Source: Phocaeicola sp.
GTDB taxonomy: Bacteria > Bacteroidota > Bacteroidia > Bacteroidales > Bacteroidaceae
Length of the DNA stretch: 21,058 bases
Direction of reading: 5' to 3'
NCBI GenBank assembly: GCA_020026175.1
Contig: JAHHQV010000049.1
Location: 1 to 21,058 of the forward strand
The position numbers and the translations under genes were made by a program. The notes below the pieces were generated by a model. It was not told where the DNA came from and ran no database searches. It saw only the letters and a program-made list of their open reading frames with translations. Positions 1 to 8,384 of the stretch are shown piece by piece. Position 1 is the first letter of the stretch. Every line of letters starts with the position of its first letter.

Positions 1-218
1 AAGTCTTCAATGCTAGTGACTGATTCCTTTCTTTTATGGGTTGTATAGCGTATTACCTCAAGTCGCTTTGTGGGGTAAGGGGAAGATATGCTTAAAAAAG
101 TTCAAACAGACTCTCATGTTATATATGAATCGTTGAAATTCGAGTTTTTTACAAAATATCCATTTTATAACACGAGAGTCAAGATAATTTGCGGAATTTA
201 GGATTAAAAAATAAGCGT
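1..218. other. Non-coding stretch upstream of the integrase relic
   Basis: I see no open reading frame with recognisable content and no tRNA-like fold here. The only clear structure is the inverted repeat at 109-180, listed separately. The stretch directly precedes a decayed tyrosine recombinase, so it may be the edge of a former integrated element, but no attachment-site core can be identified without the other junction. Confidence 0.5.
109..180. repeat. Long inverted repeat, 15-bp arms
   Basis: The arms at 109-123 (GACTCTCATGTTATA) and 166-180 (TATAACACGAGAGTC) are complementary at 14 of 15 positions and are separated by 42 bp of AT-rich sequence. The repeat ends 38 bp before the start of the integrase relic. 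No T-run follows on the plus strand, so it is not a classic intrinsic terminator. It could be a recombinase binding region, a remnant element end or an operator. The pairing is seen directly; the role is not known. Confidence 0.6.
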
Positions 219-961
219 ATGAAAGTAGAAAAATTCAAGGTGTTGCTCTACCTGAAAAAGAGCGGTCTTGACAAATTCGGAAAGGCTCCGATAATGGGGC
301 AAATAACAGTAAACAACACGATGGCATAATTCAGTTGTAAGCTGTCATGTACTCCGGAGTTATGGAATCCAAGAGAGAGCCGACTGAATGGAAAGAGTAA
401 AGAAGCCGTTGATGTTAATGCAAAAATTGACCGGCTCTTGCTTTCGGTCAATTCTGCATTTGATTCACTTGTTAAACGTAAGATTGATTTTGACGCAACT
501 GCTGTCAAAGAGTTTTTGCAGGGAAGTGTAGAAACCCAGATGACTCTGTTGTAATGGCTTGATATGCATATAGAGGATATGCGCTCAAGAATCGGTATTG
601 ATGTGGCGAAAAGCTCCATGTCAACATACATTTACACCCGCAGGTATCTTGGTGAATTTATTCAAAAACGCTTCAAGACAAGTGATGTTGCTTTTGGACA
701 GTTGAATGAACACATCCCATGGGAGTTTCAAGATTATATACTGAAGGACAAAGGGCTTGCGGTAGATACGGCAAGACATTATCTGGCAACCCTGAAGAAA
801 ATCTGTCGGATGGCATTCAAGGGAGGACATGGTTAAAGTATCTGAGAAAGAAGAATGAGTATCTAGCCCGCATCAAATTGCTGCTGGAGGCTATCTCTCT
901 TATAGAAAAATATCGTTCGGATGACAGGAAAGAGCTTTTCCCGATGATACACCATCCCAAT
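219..961 (+). pseudogene. Degraded tyrosine recombinase (Bacteroides-type integrase)
   Basis: A reading frame starts at ATG 219 (MKVEKFKVLLYLKK) and resembles the arm-binding and SAM-like core-binding domains of Bacteroidales mobile-element integrases. It is interrupted by in-frame TAA codons at 327-329 and 552-554 and ends at TAA 834-836. Recognisable core-binding sequence runs from about 564 to 836, for example YTRRYLGEFIQKRF and TARHYLATLKKICRMAFK. Homology then resumes in another frame from about 829 with WLKYLRKKNEYLARIKLL and LIEKYRSDDRKELFPMIHHPN, which belong to the catalytic domain. Roughly 60 or more residues between these blocks are missing, and the HxxR and tyrosine motifs expected after HHPN are absent. 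Intact members have about 400 residues. It therefore cannot make an active recombinase and is a relic of a former mobile element. Confidence 0.85.
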
Positions 962-1173
962 AAAACACCGAAGAAAATGGACAAAACAGCCCAAAATCGC
1001 TATTATTTCCGGAGCAAGTCCGTTCAAGAAGGAAAAGTGATAGAAAACCTATTGGTTCTCCGTATAAACCGGAATATGCAGTTGTTTCTTATAGGCGTGT
1101 TGAAGAACAATACAAAGAAAATGAAAAGGACGCCCCAAACAATAAATTCGGAAACGTCCTTTCTTTATTATAA
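962..1173 (+). other. Unrecognised coding remnant after the integrase relic
   Basis: After the integrase homology stops at about 961, a plus-strand frame reads RKPIGSPYKPEYAVVSYRR, continues VEEQYKENEKDAPNNKFGNV and ends at TAA 1171-1173. This has the look of a real C-terminus, but its frame is closed upstream at about 1040 and no start is available. I do not recognise the family. It ends 6 bp before the inverted-repeat element at 1180, so it may be the 3' end of another mobile-element gene joined by deletion. It could equally be chance. Confidence 0.25.
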
Positions 1174-1179
1174 ATATAT

Positions 1180-1400
1180 AGGATGTCCAGTTTGATGTTC
1201 CAGCTTTTAGATCAAAATAGATATGATACAAGTTTCAAGGTGCTGATAATCATATCTCTTTAAAATATATTGACCTAATGAATTAGTAATACTTTTTTGT
1301 ATGTTAAAATTGCACCTAGAACAACACTGTTCTAGTTTATAATCAATATATTAAGTTGTTAAAACAATATCGAAAACGAGAACGTAGAACTGGACACCCT
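1180..1400. mobile_element. 221-bp MITE-like element or IS remnant with terminal inverted repeats
   Basis: The left end at 1180-1200 begins AGGATGTCCAGTT and the right end, read on the opposite strand from 1400 to 1380, begins AGGGTGTCCAGTT. Over 21 positions the ends match at 17, including an uninterrupted TGTCCAGTT core. The interior is AT-rich, has no open reading frame and holds a perfect 8-bp hairpin at 1316-1335. Size and structure fit a non-autonomous MITE or an internally deleted insertion sequence. I cannot name the parental family, and no convincing target-site duplication is visible. It lies 26 bp downstream of the efflux operon's last stop codon. Confidence 0.55.
1316..1335. repeat. 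Hairpin inside the MITE-like element
   Basis: CTAGAACA and TGTTCTAG form a perfect 8-bp stem around an ACAC loop. No T-run follows on the plus strand, so it would be a weak terminator. It could be a structural signal of the element or of an RNA transcribed through it. Confidence 0.5.
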
Positions 1401-1426
1401 AATAAATTTATCATTAGAAAAAGCTA

Positions 1427-2863
1427 TCAAAAACTACCACCGCCCAAAGAGCGATAAAGCATAGTATGTATCTGACAATAAGCTATATTAACTTCTATTC
1501 TTTCCAACTCACAATCCAAGAATCTTTCATCAGCAGACAACACATCAAGATACCCTGCAAAACCAGTCTTGAACAACTCATTTGCATTGTATATTGAGCG
1601 ATGATGAATCCTGCTTTCCTCTTCCTTCAAAGACTTGCGCAGACTCATCTGTTCGGATGAAGTGATAAGATTCAGAACCTCAATATAAGACCTCAGAGCA
1701 GTTTCATGATAGTCAAGAAGTGCTATTTTCTGTCTTCCCTTAGCCTCTTCCCACAAAGCCCTGATTTCATTTTTCTTGAATATCGGAGCAGTAATTCCAG
1801 CTGCAAGATTGTATACCATAGAAGCAGGAGAAGAGAACCATTTTTCTAAACTGAAAGCATTGAAGCCACTACTTCCACCTATTACCAGAGAAGGGAAGAA
1901 AGCCTTACGTGCAGCCGATGCATCAGACTTTGCAGCAAGAAGTTCAAGTTCAGCTGCCTTTACATCAGGTCTGTTTCTCAGAAGTTGGGCAGGGATACCA
2001 ACTTCTACAGGAAAAGTATAGTCGCTGATTTTTTCAAATCTTGAACGCTTTATTTCAAACGGCATAGTTCCCAAAAGCAGGGCAAAAGCACGTTCAGTCT
2101 CAGCTATCTGCTGTTCGGTGTCAAGAAGCATTTCTTCAAGTTTCAGTCTGCGAGAGCGGAACTGATCGACAGACAAGCGCGATTCTTCTCCTTCATTCAT
2201 AAGTTCTCCAGCCAATATATATGAATCAGCCGTCTTTCGTATATCTTCTTTCAATACACTTTGCTTCTTGTCCAGACCTACAAGTTTGTAATACATATCG
2301 GCCACCTCACAAATAAGCATAGTCTGAGCCAGTCTCTTTGCCTCCACCGACTTCATCCATCTAGAAACCGAAGCACGTTTCTTATCTGTCAGTTTTCCCC
2401 ATATATCAGCTTCCCATTGGAAGTTCAATCCCAAGTTAAGGTTCTTGTAAGGGTCAGGAATATGCTTATCTTTAGCCAAGTCAGGAGTATTAGTAGTACC
2501 GTTTCCTACTCCATCCATAGTATATTCGCCAAATCTCTGCACACCTCCATCAATACCCAATGATACTTCAGGCAGAAGAGCCCCCTTCCCTATCCTCATC
2601 TGAGAACGGGCAATGGATACATTTTCTATTGTCTTCAGGAATGAATGATTATTAACCAAGGCAGAATCTATATATTCCACCAGCTGTTCATCAGGAAAGA
2701 ACTCCTTCCACGAAAGTGATGCCATAGTTATAGTATCACCTTCTTCTTGAAAGGTTTCGGGAAGATCAATCTTTTCAGTGGAAGTCAATGACGGAGCTTT
2801 ACAACCTCCTATAGCTAAAGCAGAAACTACTAAAGCAACGTATGTATATTTATTCTTCATCAT
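1427..2863 (-). CDS. Outer-membrane efflux channel lipoprotein (TolC/OprM, NodT family)
   Basis: This protein forms the outer-membrane exit duct of the tripartite RND pump encoded upstream. The N-terminus has a lipoprotein signal (VVSALAIGGC, lipidated Cys21), so the mature protein would be anchored to the outer membrane like OprM. The two outer-membrane-efflux repeats cover roughly residues 50-260 and 280-475. The signature RNRPDVKAAELELLAAKSD, followed by AFFPSL, is typical of the second repeat. Its 478 aa are normal for the family. The start at 2863 overlaps the last 14 bp of the pump gene, which suggests translational coupling; the second Met (2860) is an alternative start. It is the last gene of the operon, and a MITE-like element begins 26 bp past its stop. 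Substrates cannot be read from the sequence. Confidence 0.94.
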   Translation of the reverse strand: MMKNKYTYVALVVSALAIGGCKAPSLTSTEKIDLPETFQEEGDTITMASLSWKEFFPDEQLVEYIDSALVNNHSFLKTIENVSIARSQMRIGKGALLPEVSLGIDGGVQRFGEYTMDGVGNGTTNTPDLAKDKHIPDPYKNLNLGLNFQWEADIWGKLTDKKRASVSRWMKSVEAKRLAQTMLICEVADMYYKLVGLDKKQSVLKEDIRKTADSYILAGELMNEGEESRLSVDQFRSRRLKLEEMLLDTEQQIAETERAFALLLGTMPFEIKRSRFEKISDYTFPVEVGIPAQLLRNRPDVKAAELELLAAKSDASAARKAFFPSLVIGGSSGFNAFSLEKWFSSPASMVYNLAAGITAPIFKKNEIRALWEEAKGRQKIALLDYHETALRSYIEVLNLITSSEQMSLRKSLKEEESRIHHRSIYNANELFKTGFAGYLDVLSADERFLDCELERIEVNIAYCQIHTMLYRSLGGGSF

Positions 2864-5800
2864 CTATATAGCTAACTTTATTACGGTTGATATAAATAGA
2901 AAGAGATTCAAAAATCAAATACAGTCCCGGTACAAGGAAAATACCAACAAACGTACCTATAAACATACCGCCTGCAGCTGCCGTACCGATAGAGCGGTTA
3001 CCCAAAGCACCTGCACCTGTAGCAAACACCAAAGGTATAAGACCACAGATAAAAGCAAACGATGTCATAAGGATAGGACGAAGTCGGCTTACCGCTCCCT
3101 TTACAGCAGCCTGGAAAGGAGTCTCTCCAGCAGCACGGAACTGATTTGCCATTTCTACTATAAGTATGGCGTTCTTACCCAAAAGACCTATAAGCATGAC
3201 CAATGCCACCTGTGCGTAAATATTGTTTTCCAGGCCTACCATATGAAGGAAAAAGTAAGAGCCGAAAATACCTGCAGGCAAAGACAGGATAACAGAGAAC
3301 GGAAGCAACAGACTTTCGTACTGTGCAGCAAGCAACAAATACACAAACAGCAGACAGATACCAAAAATCATGAATGTTTGTCCTCCTGAATCCTTTTCTT
3401 CTCTTGTCACACCAGACCACTCTACATCATATCCACGTGGAAGATACTCCTTGCATATTTCTTCTACAGCAGCAATAACCTCTCCCGAACTTACACCTCC
3501 TTCAGCTTCACCAGTTATAAGAGCCGAAGTAAACATATTATATCGTGTAATCTGACTTGGACCATAAATACGCTCCATAGTAAGGAAGTTGGAATAAGGC
3601 ACAACATTTCCGTCGTTGTTCTTTGCATAAAACTTATACAAGTCGTCAGGATTCATACGATACTCAGGAAAAGCCTGTATCATAACCTTATACATCTGTC
3701 CGAAACGAATAAAGTTTGATGAATAGAAACTACCAATATAAGCCTGAAGTGTCTCCATTGACTTATTAAGGTCTACACCCAGTTTTGCAGCCTTTGCCAA
3801 ATCAACCTTCAACAAATACTGAGGGAAATTAGGATTAAATCCAGAAGTCACCCCCTGAAGACGCGGATCGTTGTTAAGTTTTTCCACCAGGCCGTTAGCT
3901 ATTTCGGCAAATTCGTGGAAGTCACCAGCAGTCTTATCCTGCAGACGAAGTTCAAAACCACTGGCATTACCAAATCCCGGTACAGACGGTGGCAAGAAGA
4001 ACTGGATTTCAGCATCTTTTATATGAGATACTCTATCCTCATATGTTTTTATAAGTTCATTTACAGATTTATCACGTTCGCTCCAAGGCTTTAAGTTTAT
4101 CATACCCATACCATAACTTGCACCTTCTGTTTCTGTCATAAGACTATACCCTGCCAAAGTTGAAATGTTTTCTATTTCCTCTAATGGCAATAAGGCAGCC
4201 TGAATCTGGCTCAAGGCCTTTTCACTACGTTCTACAGTTGCCCCTGGAGGCGCATCTACATTGATGTATATCATACCCTGGTCTTCGTTAGGAATAAATC
4301 CTGTAGGCAATACAAGATTGATACCATAAGTACCCAGAATAAAAGCAAGCAAAGTTAAATAAGTAAATGTACGTCTGCTCAAAAACTTGGATAGTCCAAG
4401 ATTATAACGGTTCTCAAACTTTTCGTATCTAGAGTTGAAACCATCGAAGAATTTCTTTACTACCGACAATTTCTTGCCTCCTTCTCCTGCGGGGCGCAAC
4501 AACATGGCACAAAGAGCCGGTGACAAAGTCAAGGCATTTATACCAGAAATAACGATGGCAACGGCAAGTGTCAACGAGAACTGACGATAGAATATACCCA
4601 CAGTTCCTTCCATAAATCCTACAGGCACAAACACGGCCGACATCACCAATGTTATAGCTACAATAGCACCACCAATCTCCTTCATGGCTGCAACAGAAGC
4701 CTTGTATGGCGACAAATGATTGTCGTGCATCTTCACATGCACAGCTTCAACCACCACTATGGCATTATCCACCACAATACCTATGGCAAGCACTAGAGCA
4801 AACAACGTAAGCATGTTGATAGAGAAGCCAAGCATCTGCATAAAGAAGAATGTACCCACAAGAGACACAGGAACTGCTATTGCAGGGATAAGCGTAGAAC
4901 GGAAATCCTGAAGGAAAATATATACCACTATAAACACAAGCAAGAAAGCCTCTACAAGAGTCTGCAATACAGATGCAATAGAAGCATCAAGAAAGCGCGA
5001 TACATCGTATGCGATATTATAGTCCATACCAGGAGCAAAACTGTTTTCCTTGATTTCAGCCATACGGGTCTTGATGTTCTGTATCACCTCACTGGCATTC
5101 GAACCTGGACGCTGCTTTATCATGATTGAAGCAGAAGGACGTCCGTCAGTCATGGAAATCATATTATAATCTTCCGAGTCAAACTCGATAGTAGCCACGT
5201 CCTTCAATTTCAGCAAAGAACCGTCGGGCATTGCCTTGAGTACAATTTCTCCATATTCTTCGGGTGTACTGAACTTACCGGTATACTGCAACACATACTG
5301 CAACTGCTGAGGGAGCCTGTCAGAACCAATACCTGTTTTACCAGGAGCAGCCTCAATATTCTGACAACGAATTGCATCGGTTACATCCTGAGGCACCATA
5401 TTATATGCTGCCAGACGGCTAGGATTAAGCCATACACGCATAGCATAGTCACGGCTACCCATAATTTCCACCAAACCGACTCCGTCTATTCGTTTCAGCT
5501 CACGCAGGATATTGATATCGGCAAAGTTATAAACGAACTTTTCGGTATGTGTAGTGTCCGAACTGAAAATATTCAGATACATCAACATACTGTTCACTTC
5601 CTTTTCCGTCACAACTCCAGCACGAATCACCTCTTCAGGCAACTCGTCAAGAACCGTTGTCACACGGTTCTGCACGTTCACTGCAGCCACATCAGGATCG
5701 GTACCAACCTTAAAGTATACCGTAGTCAGCGACATACCATCATTGGTACACACAGTTGTCATATATGTCATACCCGATACACCATTAATAGCACGTTCAA

Positions 5801-5993
5801 GCGGTGTAGCCACGGTTTTTGTCATAACATCGGCACTCGCACCTGTATATCTTGCAGTAACCGTTACAGACGGCGGAACGATGTCAGGATATTGAGTGAT
5901 AGGTAAAGATACAATGGCCAATACTCCCAAACATACGATAATAACAGATATTACCGCAGAAAGTATAGGTCGTCTGATAAATAATTTAAACAT
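2850..5993 (-). CDS. RND multidrug efflux transporter, inner-membrane pump (HAE1/AcrB-like)
   Basis: This is a 1047-aa AcrB-type proton/drug antiporter, close to the ~1050 aa usual for the family. The N-terminus MFKLFIRRPILSAVISVII is the first transmembrane helix. Two large periplasmic loops (about 40-335 and 560-870) alternate with clusters of transmembrane helices. The porter-domain start (LPITQYPDIVPPSVTV), TM4 (AIGIVVDNAIVVVEAV) and TM10 (LIGLLGKNAILIVE) are all recognisable. Lys940 of the proton relay is conserved. The TM4 acidic pair, DD in AcrB, reads Asp409-Asn410 here, which is notable. The gene follows the adaptor gene by 11 bp and overlaps the channel gene by 14 bp. The pump probably takes amphiphilic compounds such as drugs or bile salts from the periplasm and inner-membrane leaflet; that substrate range is inferred from the family only. 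Confidence 0.95.
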   Translation of the reverse strand: MFKLFIRRPILSAVISVIIVCLGVLAIVSLPITQYPDIVPPSVTVTARYTGASADVMTKTVATPLERAINGVSGMTYMTTVCTNDGMSLTTVYFKVGTDPDVAAVNVQNRVTTVLDELPEEVIRAGVVTEKEVNSMLMYLNIFSSDTTHTEKFVYNFADINILRELKRIDGVGLVEIMGSRDYAMRVWLNPSRLAAYNMVPQDVTDAIRCQNIEAAPGKTGIGSDRLPQQLQYVLQYTGKFSTPEEYGEIVLKAMPDGSLLKLKDVATIEFDSEDYNMISMTDGRPSASIMIKQRPGSNASEVIQNIKTRMAEIKENSFAPGMDYNIAYDVSRFLDASIASVLQTLVEAFLLVFIVVYIFLQDFRSTLIPAIAVPVSLVGTFFFMQMLGFSINMLTLFALVLAIGIVVDNAIVVVEAVHVKMHDNHLSPYKASVAAMKEIGGAIVAITLVMSAVFVPVGFMEGTVGIFYRQFSLTLAVAIVISGINALTLSPALCAMLLRPAGEGGKKLSVVKKFFDGFNSRYEKFENRYNLGLSKFLSRRTFTYLTLLAFILGTYGINLVLPTGFIPNEDQGMIYINVDAPPGATVERSEKALSQIQAALLPLEEIENISTLAGYSLMTETEGASYGMGMINLKPWSERDKSVNELIKTYEDRVSHIKDAEIQFFLPPSVPGFGNASGFELRLQDKTAGDFHEFAEIANGLVEKLNNDPRLQGVTSGFNPNFPQYLLKVDLAKAAKLGVDLNKSMETLQAYIGSFYSSNFIRFGQMYKVMIQAFPEYRMNPDDLYKFYAKNNDGNVVPYSNFLTMERIYGPSQITRYNMFTSALITGEAEGGVSSGEVIAAVEEICKEYLPRGYDVEWSGVTREEKDSGGQTFMIFGICLLFVYLLLAAQYESLLLPFSVILSLPAGIFGSYFFLHMVGLENNIYAQVALVMLIGLLGKNAILIVEMANQFRAAGETPFQAAVKGAVSRLRPILMTSFAFICGLIPLVFATGAGALGNRSIGTAAAGGMFIGTFVGIFLVPGLYLIFESLSIYINRNKVSYIDDEE

Positions 5994-6004
5994 AGGCTTA
6001 GATA

Positions 6005-7150
6005 TTATTCTACATTATCCATATGAAGTTCTTTTCTCACATCTGCAAACGGAATTTCCTTTGTCTTTATTTCCAATCCGTCCTTTATCATCTGCACACC
6101 TTCGTACACTATCTGTGAATTAGGAGTCAAATCTTCTGTTATATAATAATTATGATAACGTTCTATCGGATTGAAACTTCTTACCCTTGCAGTACCAGTA
6201 CTGTCTACAAGATATACATAAGTAAAGTCCTGTATTTCGAAAGTAGATTTCTGTGGAACCAAATAGATGTTCTCCATTTTTGTCATCAGACGTATTTTTC
6301 CTGTCACACCATGTTTCAAGAGTCCTTCCGGATTAGGGAAACGTACACGGAATGCAATGGAACCAGTACCACGTTCAAAATCTCCTTCTACTGTTTCAAT
6401 TACACCCTTGTGCGAGTATATTGTACCGTCGGCCAATACAAGTTCCACATCAGCCTTAGATCTGATATCCGTTCCTTGCAACTGTGCACGTCTGATTCTA
6501 AGATATTCGCTTTCATTCACTTTATAATAAGCAAATATTTCTGAAATATCACTCACCGTTGTAAGCAGGCTTTCCGGACTTACCAAGCTACCCACCTTAT
6601 AAGGGATTCGGTCTACATATCCAGTAAAAGGCGATGTGATTGTAGTATATTTCAAGTCCATCTGCGCTCTTTGCATTTGCGCTCTTGCCTGTTCCACTTT
6701 CATACGGGCTACTTCACGTTCGCGCTTAGCCTGTTCCAAACGGATAGAAGAATATATCTGTTTGTTCACAAGACGTTCTATACGTTCCATTTCATAATTA
6801 GACATCTCAAGCTCAGCCTGTGTTTGTTTGTAGTTTGCTTCTGCTTCCTTGACAGCCTCAGCATAATTTTCCGAACTGAGTTTAAACATAGGCTGGCCTT
6901 TTGTTATAAGTTCACCTTCGTCTACAAGAACTTCCTTAACGTATCCTTCCACTTTAGGCTTTATTTCAACAAACTGAATAGCCTGGATATCTGCTACATA
7001 AGAGCGTGGAAATTCTACTGTTGTAGGTTCCAGTACAGTTACAGGAATAGTTTCGTCACTATCAACATATCTTTTGCCTGAATCTTGGCATGCAGATATT
7101 GCTCCAGCCAATAATGGCAAGAGAGCAACCTTCTGAATAAAAATTTTCAT
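6005..7150 (-). CDS. RND efflux periplasmic adaptor (membrane fusion protein, AcrA/HlyD family)
   Basis: This 381-aa lipoprotein adaptor would bridge the inner-membrane pump and the outer-membrane channel. Its signal peptide ends in LLAGAISAC, with Cys21 as the lipidation site. The two lipoyl half-motifs (VEIKPKVEGYVKEVLVDEGE, about 61-80, and ITSPFTGYVDRIPYKVGSLV, about 171-190) flank a charged alpha-helical hairpin at about 96-165, which is rich in Glu, Ala, Arg and Gln. Beta-barrel and membrane-proximal domains follow to the C-terminus. It is the first gene of the pump operon, with 11 bp to the pump gene. The 124-bp leader upstream holds a direct repeat (7209-7245) that could be an operator. 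No efflux regulator gene is present in the window. Confidence 0.94.
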   Translation of the reverse strand: MKIFIQKVALLPLLAGAISACQDSGKRYVDSDETIPVTVLEPTTVEFPRSYVADIQAIQFVEIKPKVEGYVKEVLVDEGELITKGQPMFKLSSENYAEAVKEAEANYKQTQAELEMSNYEMERIERLVNKQIYSSIRLEQAKREREVARMKVEQARAQMQRAQMDLKYTTITSPFTGYVDRIPYKVGSLVSPESLLTTVSDISEIFAYYKVNESEYLRIRRAQLQGTDIRSKADVELVLADGTIYSHKGVIETVEGDFERGTGSIAFRVRFPNPEGLLKHGVTGKIRLMTKMENIYLVPQKSTFEIQDFTYVYLVDSTGTARVRSFNPIERYHNYYITEDLTPNSQIVYEGVQMIKDGLEIKTKEIPFADVRKELHMDNVE

Positions 7151-7208
7151 AAGATTAAGAAATATTTTTTAAGAATCTATGTGTTTTTTTTAGTTTATAA
7201 TAAAACAG

Positions 7209-7245
7209 TCATGACAAAAAATGAAATTAGACTTAATCATGACAA
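7209..7245. promoter_or_regulatory. 9-bp direct repeats upstream of the efflux operon, possible operator
   Basis: TCATGACAA occurs at 7209-7217 and again at 7237-7245, a centre-to-centre spacing of 28 bp. Each copy carries a TCATGA palindrome, and the first extends to GTCATGAC. They lie 59-95 bp upstream of the adaptor start codon. Paired sites of this kind are compatible with regulator binding, but the sequence is short and AT-rich and chance is possible. I see no good -33/-7 promoter pair in this gap. Confidence 0.3.
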
Positions 7246-7274
7246 TATCAACGAATAAACAAAAGGTTATATTA

Positions 7275-7652
7275 TTAAATAAGCAAAGACCTGAATCGTA
7301 AATACGACTCCTGCTCACAAAAGTATCTTACACCTGCAATAAAGTGCTGTCGCTCATTGTCAATGCTGATTATAAACGGCAACAACAATGATACTACAAG
7401 CGAAATACATATAAAATCTGAAAAGAATTTTCTGGAAGTCCTTTTATAGATAGGGTCAGACCACTCCGAAAACATTCCATAAGACTCTGATATGGTTGTT
7501 TCATCTTCCAATGTCAGAACAGAAGTCTCCACATCCGATTGACGATATGTGTTCAATAGGTCATATCCATATATGTCGAACTGCATGAGGACAAACATCA
7601 TCACACATATCAAACGAACCAAGATATTTCTTTTACCTATATTGCCTAACAT
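7275..7652 (-). CDS. Small hypothetical membrane protein (125 aa)
   Basis: I do not recognise the family. The protein has a hydrophobic N-terminal stretch (about 10-24, NILVRLICVMMFVLM) that could be a signal anchor. A polar middle (about 30-75) follows, then a second clear transmembrane segment (about 79-95, FICISLVVSLLLPFIIS) and a short charged tail containing one Cys. A good -7 box lies 33 bp upstream of the ATG, which supports this start. It is on the same strand as the efflux operon and ends 124 bp before the adaptor gene, so it may be co-transcribed with the pump or be an independent gene. No function is proposed. Confidence 0.6.
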   Translation of the reverse strand: MLGNIGKRNILVRLICVMMFVLMQFDIYGYDLLNTYRQSDVETSVLTLEDETTISESYGMFSEWSDPIYKRTSRKFFSDFICISLVVSLLLPFIISIDNERQHFIAGVRYFCEQESYLRFRSLLI

Positions 7653-7684
7653 TCTTTTTCTAACATTTACACAAAAAACCTACA

Positions 7685-7715
7685 CAAAGGTAACTCCGAC
7701 GATTTAAGAAATAAA
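7685..7715 (-). promoter_or_regulatory. Bacteroides-type promoter for the 125-aa membrane protein
   Basis: On the minus strand TACCTTTG (7692-7685) matches the TAnnTTTG -7 consensus exactly. TTTA (7715-7712) lies 19 bp upstream as a three-of-four match to the -33 TTTG. The start codon is about 33 bp downstream of the -7 box. The rest of the 258-bp gap up to the divergent gene at 7911 is AT-rich. It contains only a weak TATATTTT box near 7770 on the plus strand. Confidence 0.5.
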
Positions 7716-7910
7716 ATAACCATACACCCATTTACAAAGTTTTAACAATTACATAGTGTATATAGTATATATTTTACACAGAAGCAAGACAAATAAACTA
7801 GTTTTTCATAAAAACAAACCATTATAGTTATGCAAATCGATGAACCAAAACAAGCATAATACGTTTATTATATAATCAATGAAAAAGAAATACAAAAACA
7901 TATACATGAA

Positions 7911-8303
7911 ATGGAAGAACTTACACTCACAACCCCTACCCTACTGTTTTCGGCAGTATCACTTATACTTTTGGCATATACCAACCGTTTTCTCTCGTAT
8001 GCCCAGTTAGTAAGAACATTAAAAGAACAATACATACAGAAACACTCTGATGTAACTGCCGCACAGATAGACAATCTCAGAAAAAGGCTATACCTCACAC
8101 GCAGTATGCAAGTACTTGGCATTTCAAGCCTGTTTCTATGTGTCATCGCAATGTTCCTCATCTATATAGGTTTCCACAATACAGCCATATACGTGTTCGG
8201 TACAGCACTACTTTTGCTCATAGCCTCACTGGGAATCTCCATTTGGGAAATACACATATCAGTAAAGGCACTCGAAATTCACCTCAGAGATATGGAGAAA
8301 TGA
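7911..8303 (+). CDS. DUF2721 family membrane protein
   Basis: This 130-aa integral membrane protein matches the pattern of DUF2721: the early motif TTPTLLFSAVSLILLAYTNR, then RFLSYAQLVRTLKEQY, then two more hydrophobic segments. Predicted membrane spans are about 8-25, 68-86 and 90-110, with a polar, charged loop (about 30-62) after the first. The family is widespread in bacteria and, to my knowledge, has no established function. It is the only intact plus-strand gene in the window and is followed within 25 bp by a terminator, so it looks monocistronic. An ATG five bases upstream is in another frame, so 7911 is the only sensible start. Confidence 0.85.
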   Translation: MEELTLTTPTLLFSAVSLILLAYTNRFLSYAQLVRTLKEQYIQKHSDVTAAQIDNLRKRLYLTRSMQVLGISSLFLCVIAMFLIYIGFHNTAIYVFGTALLLLIASLGISIWEIHISVKALEIHLRDMEK

Positions 8304-8323
8304 CAATCCGTAGACACTTATAC

Positions 8324-8364
8324 AAAAAAAATCCGAAGCCATATAAAAAGCTCCGGATTTTTTT
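8324..8364. terminator. Bidirectional intrinsic terminator between convergent genes
   Basis: AAAATCCGAAGC (to 8339) pairs with GCTCCGGATTTT (from 8350) around a short AT-rich loop, with one mismatch on the plus strand that becomes a G-U wobble on the minus strand. An A-run precedes and a T-run follows, so it can stop transcription from both the DUF2721 gene and a read-in from the opposite side. It lies between convergent genes ending at 8303 and 8385, where such a terminator is expected. Confidence 0.85.
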
Positions 8365-8384
8365 CATTATAAAAACGTGTATTA

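Noticed and set aside
719..1195. 158-codon plus-strand frame as an intact gene
   Set aside because: Its first part is out of frame with the integrase homology, and only the middle carries integrase-like sequence. It is a chance frame through a decayed gene.
2778..3389. 203-codon plus-strand open frame across the junction of the channel and pump genes
   Set aside because: It is antisense to strongly recognisable RND and TolC-family proteins and has a low-complexity composition rich in Lys, Arg, Thr and Cys, typical of a shadow frame.
7750..7790. AT-rich near-palindrome upstream of the DUF2721 gene as an operator or origin
   Set aside because: It consists of TATA-type repeats that are expected in AT-rich intergenic DNA, and no paired motif supports a specific role.
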